Notes under the pieces: model-generated | Told to the model about the DNA's origin: nothing | What the model saw: the letters and a program-made list of their open reading frames with translations, nothing else | Databases searched by the model: none | Shown here: in pieces, positions 50,774-53,471 of the stretch | Numbering within the stretch: the first letter of the stretch is position 1 | Layout of the letters: each line of letters opens with the position of its first letter | Made by a program: the position numbers and the translations under genes | Source: Streptomyces hayashii | GTDB taxonomy: Bacteria; Actinomycetota; Actinomycetes; Streptomycetales; Streptomycetaceae | Direction: 5' to 3' | NCBI RefSeq assembly: GCF_024539815.1 | Contig: NZ_JAHHIU010000109.1 | Location: 1 to 53,471, forward strand | DNA: 53,471 bases

Positions 50774-52075
50774 CTAGCGTCTTTCGTACGTCTCGTAGGA
50801 CTCGTACGTCTCGTACGTCTTGTGGGCCTCGTGCGCCTCGTGCGCCTCGCGGGGCTCGTGCTGGTCGCGCTCACGGCGGCCGCGCCACAGCACGACCGCC
50901 GTCAGCAGCAGCACCCCGCCGGCGCCGCCCGCCAGCAGGCCCGCCCAGCTCGACGTGACGTCGTCGGTCTTCGCCCGGTCGGGGCCGGCGCCGAAGTACC
51001 GCTCGCCGTAGGCCGCGGACTGCAGGCCCTCCGGCTTGAGGGCGGCGGCCGCACGGATCGCGGCGGCCGGGTCGATGAAGCCGTAGCCGCGGGAGTCGTC
51101 GCGGCCGCCCGAGGGGGCGTTGCGGGCCGTGTCCTCCAGGAGCTTCTTGATCTGCGCCGGCGTCAGACCGGGGTGGGCGGCCTTGACGAGCGCGACGGCT
51201 CCCGAGACGAAGGCGGAGGCGGCGCTGGTCCCCCAGCCCTGGTAGTACTTGTGGTCCGGGTCGGCGATGACGACGTCGACGCCGGGCGCGCTGACGGTCG
51301 CGTACCAGCGGCGGGTGGAGAACGAGGCGCGCGTGCCGTAGCGGTCGACGGCGGTCGCGGCGATGACGCCCGGGTAGGCGGCCGGGTAGGAGATGTGATC
51401 GCCCTTCTCGCCGCCGTTGCCGGCCGAGGCGACGACGACGGAGCCCTTCTTCAGGGCGTACTGGACGGCCTCGTCCTCGGCGGGCTCGGGGTGGGCGGAG
51501 GCGGAGTCGTCGCCCAGGGAGAGGTTGATGACGTCGGCGCCCTGGTCGGCGGCCCAGCGGATGCCGTCGGCGAGGGCGTTGCCGCGGGTGTTGCGGGCCT
51601 TGGTGCGCTGCGGGTCGCCGTCCTCCAGGATCACGCGGACGGGGAGGATCTTCGCCTCGGGGGCGATCCCGAGCACCCCGTCGTCGTTGCGGTCGCCGTG
51701 CCCGTGACCGGCGATGATGCTGGCCATCGCGGTGCCGTGACGGGCCCAGGCGCGGTCGCCGGGCTTGGCGCCGAAGCCCACCATGTCCCTGCCTTCCAGG
51801 ACGTTCCCGGCGAGGTCGGGGTGGTCGGCCTCGACGCCGGTGTCCAGGACGGCGACGGTGATGCCCCGGCCCTTGGTGGTCTGCCAGGCCTGCTGGGTGT
51901 GCAGGGCGTCCAGGGCCCACTGCTGGGCCCGGATGCCGTCGGCGTGGGCGGCGGAGGGCGGCGCCAGGACGACGACGGCGGCGAGGAGGCAGCTCAGGAG
52001 ACCGGCCCTGCGGGGCCTGCGCGTCGTACGGGGCGTACGGGTCCCGGAGGTCGTACGGGTCCTGCGGATGCTCAT
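50774..52075 (-). CDS. mycP: Type VII secretion-associated serine protease mycosin
   Basis: The 433-residue subtilisin-like protease has a signal peptide (ends about 45), the triad Asp78 (VAVLDTGVEADH), His113 (RHGTAMAS) and Ser284 (GTSAASAFVSG), Asn220 for the oxyanion hole, and a C-terminal membrane helix (about 378-397). This is the mycosin plan. After the helix comes a short cytoplasmic tail of repeated Glu-Ala-His and Thr-Tyr-Glu units. Its ATG overlaps the stop of the gene before it in ATGA. Confidence 0.88.
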   Translation of the reverse strand: MSIRRTRTTSGTRTPRTTRRPRRAGLLSCLLAAVVVLAPPSAAHADGIRAQQWALDALHTQQAWQTTKGRGITVAVLDTGVEADHPDLAGNVLEGRDMVGFGAKPGDRAWARHGTAMASIIAGHGHGDRNDDGVLGIAPEAKILPVRVILEDGDPQRTKARNTRGNALADGIRWAADQGADVINLSLGDDSASAHPEPAEDEAVQYALKKGSVVVASAGNGGEKGDHISYPAAYPGVIAATAVDRYGTRASFSTRRWYATVSAPGVDVVIADPDHKYYQGWGTSAASAFVSGAVALVKAAHPGLTPAQIKKLLEDTARNAPSGGRDDSRGYGFIDPAAAIRAAAALKPEGLQSAAYGERYFGAGPDRAKTDDVTSSWAGLLAGGAGGVLLLTAVVLWRGRRERDQHEPREAHEAHEAHKTYETYESYETYERR

Positions 52076-53471
52076 GAGGGCTGCTCCGAGGGCGTGACGG
52101 CGGTCTTGCGCAGGCCGCGCTCGACGCGGTCGGCGAGCCCCTGGGCCTCGTTGCCGAGGCCGGCCTGGGCGGGGGCCGTGGTGGCGCCGGTCGCGGTGGC
52201 CCGGGGAGCGGGCTGCGGAGCGTCGACGGTCCGGCCGTCGGCCCAGCCGGAGACGGCGTAGACGACGACGGGCGCGTCGGTGAGCACCGAGATCGTCCAC
52301 GCGGCCCGCTGCCGGTCGCCGAACCCGGCGGCCGCGGTGCCCTTCGCGGCGTACGGACGTGGCATCAGATCCGCCCGCTGGGCCAGGCCCTCCTTGGCGA
52401 ATCGGGCGTCGAGCGCGCGCATCGCGGCGGCGTCCGCCTTGGTGAAGAGCATGCCGACGGTGGTCACATAGCTCTGGGTGGCATCGGTGTAGGTGGCGCG
52501 CAGGAGACGCTGACAGCCGACCGGGGCGAGCACCTTGAGCAGCAGCGGGTCGAAGGCGTCGGCGCAGCCGCCGTCCGGGGCGACCGCGATCCGCGTCCAG
52601 GTGCGGTCGGCGCCGCCGGGGCCGGCGCCCTGTCCGTCCACGGTGGGCGGGAACAGCCGGTCGACGGGCACGTTGTGCCACAGACCGCCGGCGCTCGTGT
52701 AGGCGCTGCGTTCGGCGCTCTCCCCCGAGCCGCCGACGAGCCAGCTCCCGGTCGCCGCCCCGCCGATGAGGCCCAGTCCGAGGACGACACAGGCGGCGGC
52801 CGCGACGGTGCGGCCGCGTCTGCCGAGGATGCGGGGCGTGTATCCCTCGGGCCGGGCGAACGTGATGACGGGCCGGGTGGCGCCGGGGGCGCCGCCGGGG
52901 GTCATGGGTGCGCTCCAGGAGAGCGCCGGATCGGGTCCGTCCGCCGTCCCCGGGGCGCCGTCGGGCCGCCGGGGCACCGCCTGCGGTGCGGGCGGCGGCG
53001 GGGCGACGGTGAAGTCGGGTCGCCGCGCGGCCGCCGCAGGACTCCAGGCGGGCGCTTCGTCCGCCGCCGGGCCGGGGCGGGAGTCGCCGTTCGGTCCGGC
53101 TCCGGAGCCCTTCGCCCAGGTCTCGTGCCGGACGGTCCCGGGCGCGGGCACCCAGCCGCGGGGCAGGGGCGACCAGGCCCGCTCGGAGGCGTGGTCGGTC
53201 ACGGGTCCGCGGGCGGGGGCGTCGTCCGGGCGGGCGGAACGGGTGCTCCCCGCTTCGGCGGGGCGGCCCTCGCCCGCGCCGGATCCGCCGGGAGCCGCCG
53301 GCCCCGAGCCGCGCGCACCCGATCCCGGCCCGCGCACGCCCGACGCGGCGGCCGGGTCGAACGGCGGCGCGCCGAAGGAGCGACGGGGCGCGGACGCGTC
53401 GGCGGAGCCCGGAGGGTCCGTCGGGGCGGGGCGGGGGGCCGGCCTGGCGGGGCGCGGGGGGCGGCGGAAGT
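52072..53471 (-). CDS. Pro-rich, single-pass membrane protein next to mycosin (5' end beyond the window)
   Basis: The frame is open from the right edge to 52072, at least 466 codons. The N-terminal 250 residues are Pro/Ala/Gly-rich, suited to a flexible cytoplasmic arm. One membrane helix follows (RTVAAAACVVLGLGLIGGAA), then an extracellular domain with several Cys (GGCADAFDPLLLKVLAPVGC) and VDRLFPP. A GTG at 53337 could be the start, but the codons before it continue in the same style. Its overlap with mycosin suggests a type VII secretion role. Family not recognised. Confidence 0.7.
   Translation of the reverse strand, partial: FRRPPRPARPAPRPAPTDPPGSADASAPRRSFGAPPFDPAAASGVRGPGSGARGSGPAAPGGSGAGEGRPAEAGSTRSARPDDAPARGPVTDHASERAWSPLPRGWVPAPGTVRHETWAKGSGAGPNGDSRPGPAADEAPAWSPAAAARRPDFTVAPPPPAPQAVPRRPDGAPGTADGPDPALSWSAPMTPGGAPGATRPVITFARPEGYTPRILGRRGRTVAAAACVVLGLGLIGGAATGSWLVGGSGESAERSAYTSAGGLWHNVPVDRLFPPTVDGQGAGPGGADRTWTRIAVAPDGGCADAFDPLLLKVLAPVGCQRLLRATYTDATQSYVTTVGMLFTKADAAAMRALDARFAKEGLAQRADLMPRPYAAKGTAAAGFGDRQRAAWTISVLTDAPVVVYAVSGWADGRTVDAPQPAPRATATGATTAPAQAGLGNEAQGLADRVERGLRKTAVTPSEQPS

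Overview
The window looks like a stretch of a Streptomyces chromosome. Base composition is extremely GC-rich, codon third positions are almost all G or C, starts are often GTG, and several transcripts look leaderless. The order argH ... argC-J-B-D-R ... pheS-pheT ... infC-rpmI-rplT, with DUF1844 and SseB genes beyond, is one I know from Streptomyces core chromosomes. No insertion sequence, prophage, CRISPR array, rRNA or tRNA was seen. The region is core rather than accessory, with short repeat arrays in the gaps between genes.

Layout from the left. Positions 1-2980 hold two leftward cobalamin genes, a cut-off cobT-like gene with a long disordered N-terminus and the fused methyltransferase/decarboxylase cobL. 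Next come a GNAT acetyltransferase and a methionine ABC importer (metN-metI-metQ), preceded by a tiny Cys/Met-rich leader ORF. After a very long hairpin there are two small membrane proteins, a second GNAT, a small sigma factor, a Tat-exported glycerophosphodiesterase and an acyltransferase (plsC). A 600-bp repeat-filled gap follows, then a TetR-controlled drug exporter, an aldo/keto reductase and argH.

Positions 17091-23118 run rightward: a secreted protein with a duplicated domain, a PPOX-fold protein, an L,D-transpeptidase-like protein, and a flavin redox module. The module is a ferric-reductase-like membrane flavoprotein, an exported protein with three FMN-binding domains, and the ApbE flavin transferase that would load them. 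This is the most interesting functional unit of the window. The arginine operon argC-J-B-D-R follows, with four start-stop overlaps of 4 bases or short gaps; ARG-box-like sequences lie before both argC and argH.

Positions 28301-40016 carry a secreted GH51 arabinofuranosidase with its own palindromic operator, several small enzymes, a MocR regulator and an EamA exporter whose start codons overlap back to back, a COG1649 glycosidase-like protein, 3-hydroxybutyryl-CoA dehydrogenase, a NUDIX hydrolase and an NsdA-like TPR regulator. Positions 40469-49587 are translation-related: pheS-pheT, a PAS histidine kinase, a SpoU-type RNA methyltransferase, and infC-rpmI-rplT. infC appears to start at ATC and to be preceded by a terminator in its leader. 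The right end holds DUF1844 and SseB-like genes, an exported class-A-beta-lactamase-like hydrolase, a mycosin protease and a Pro-rich membrane protein cut by the window edge, suggesting type VII secretion genes nearby.
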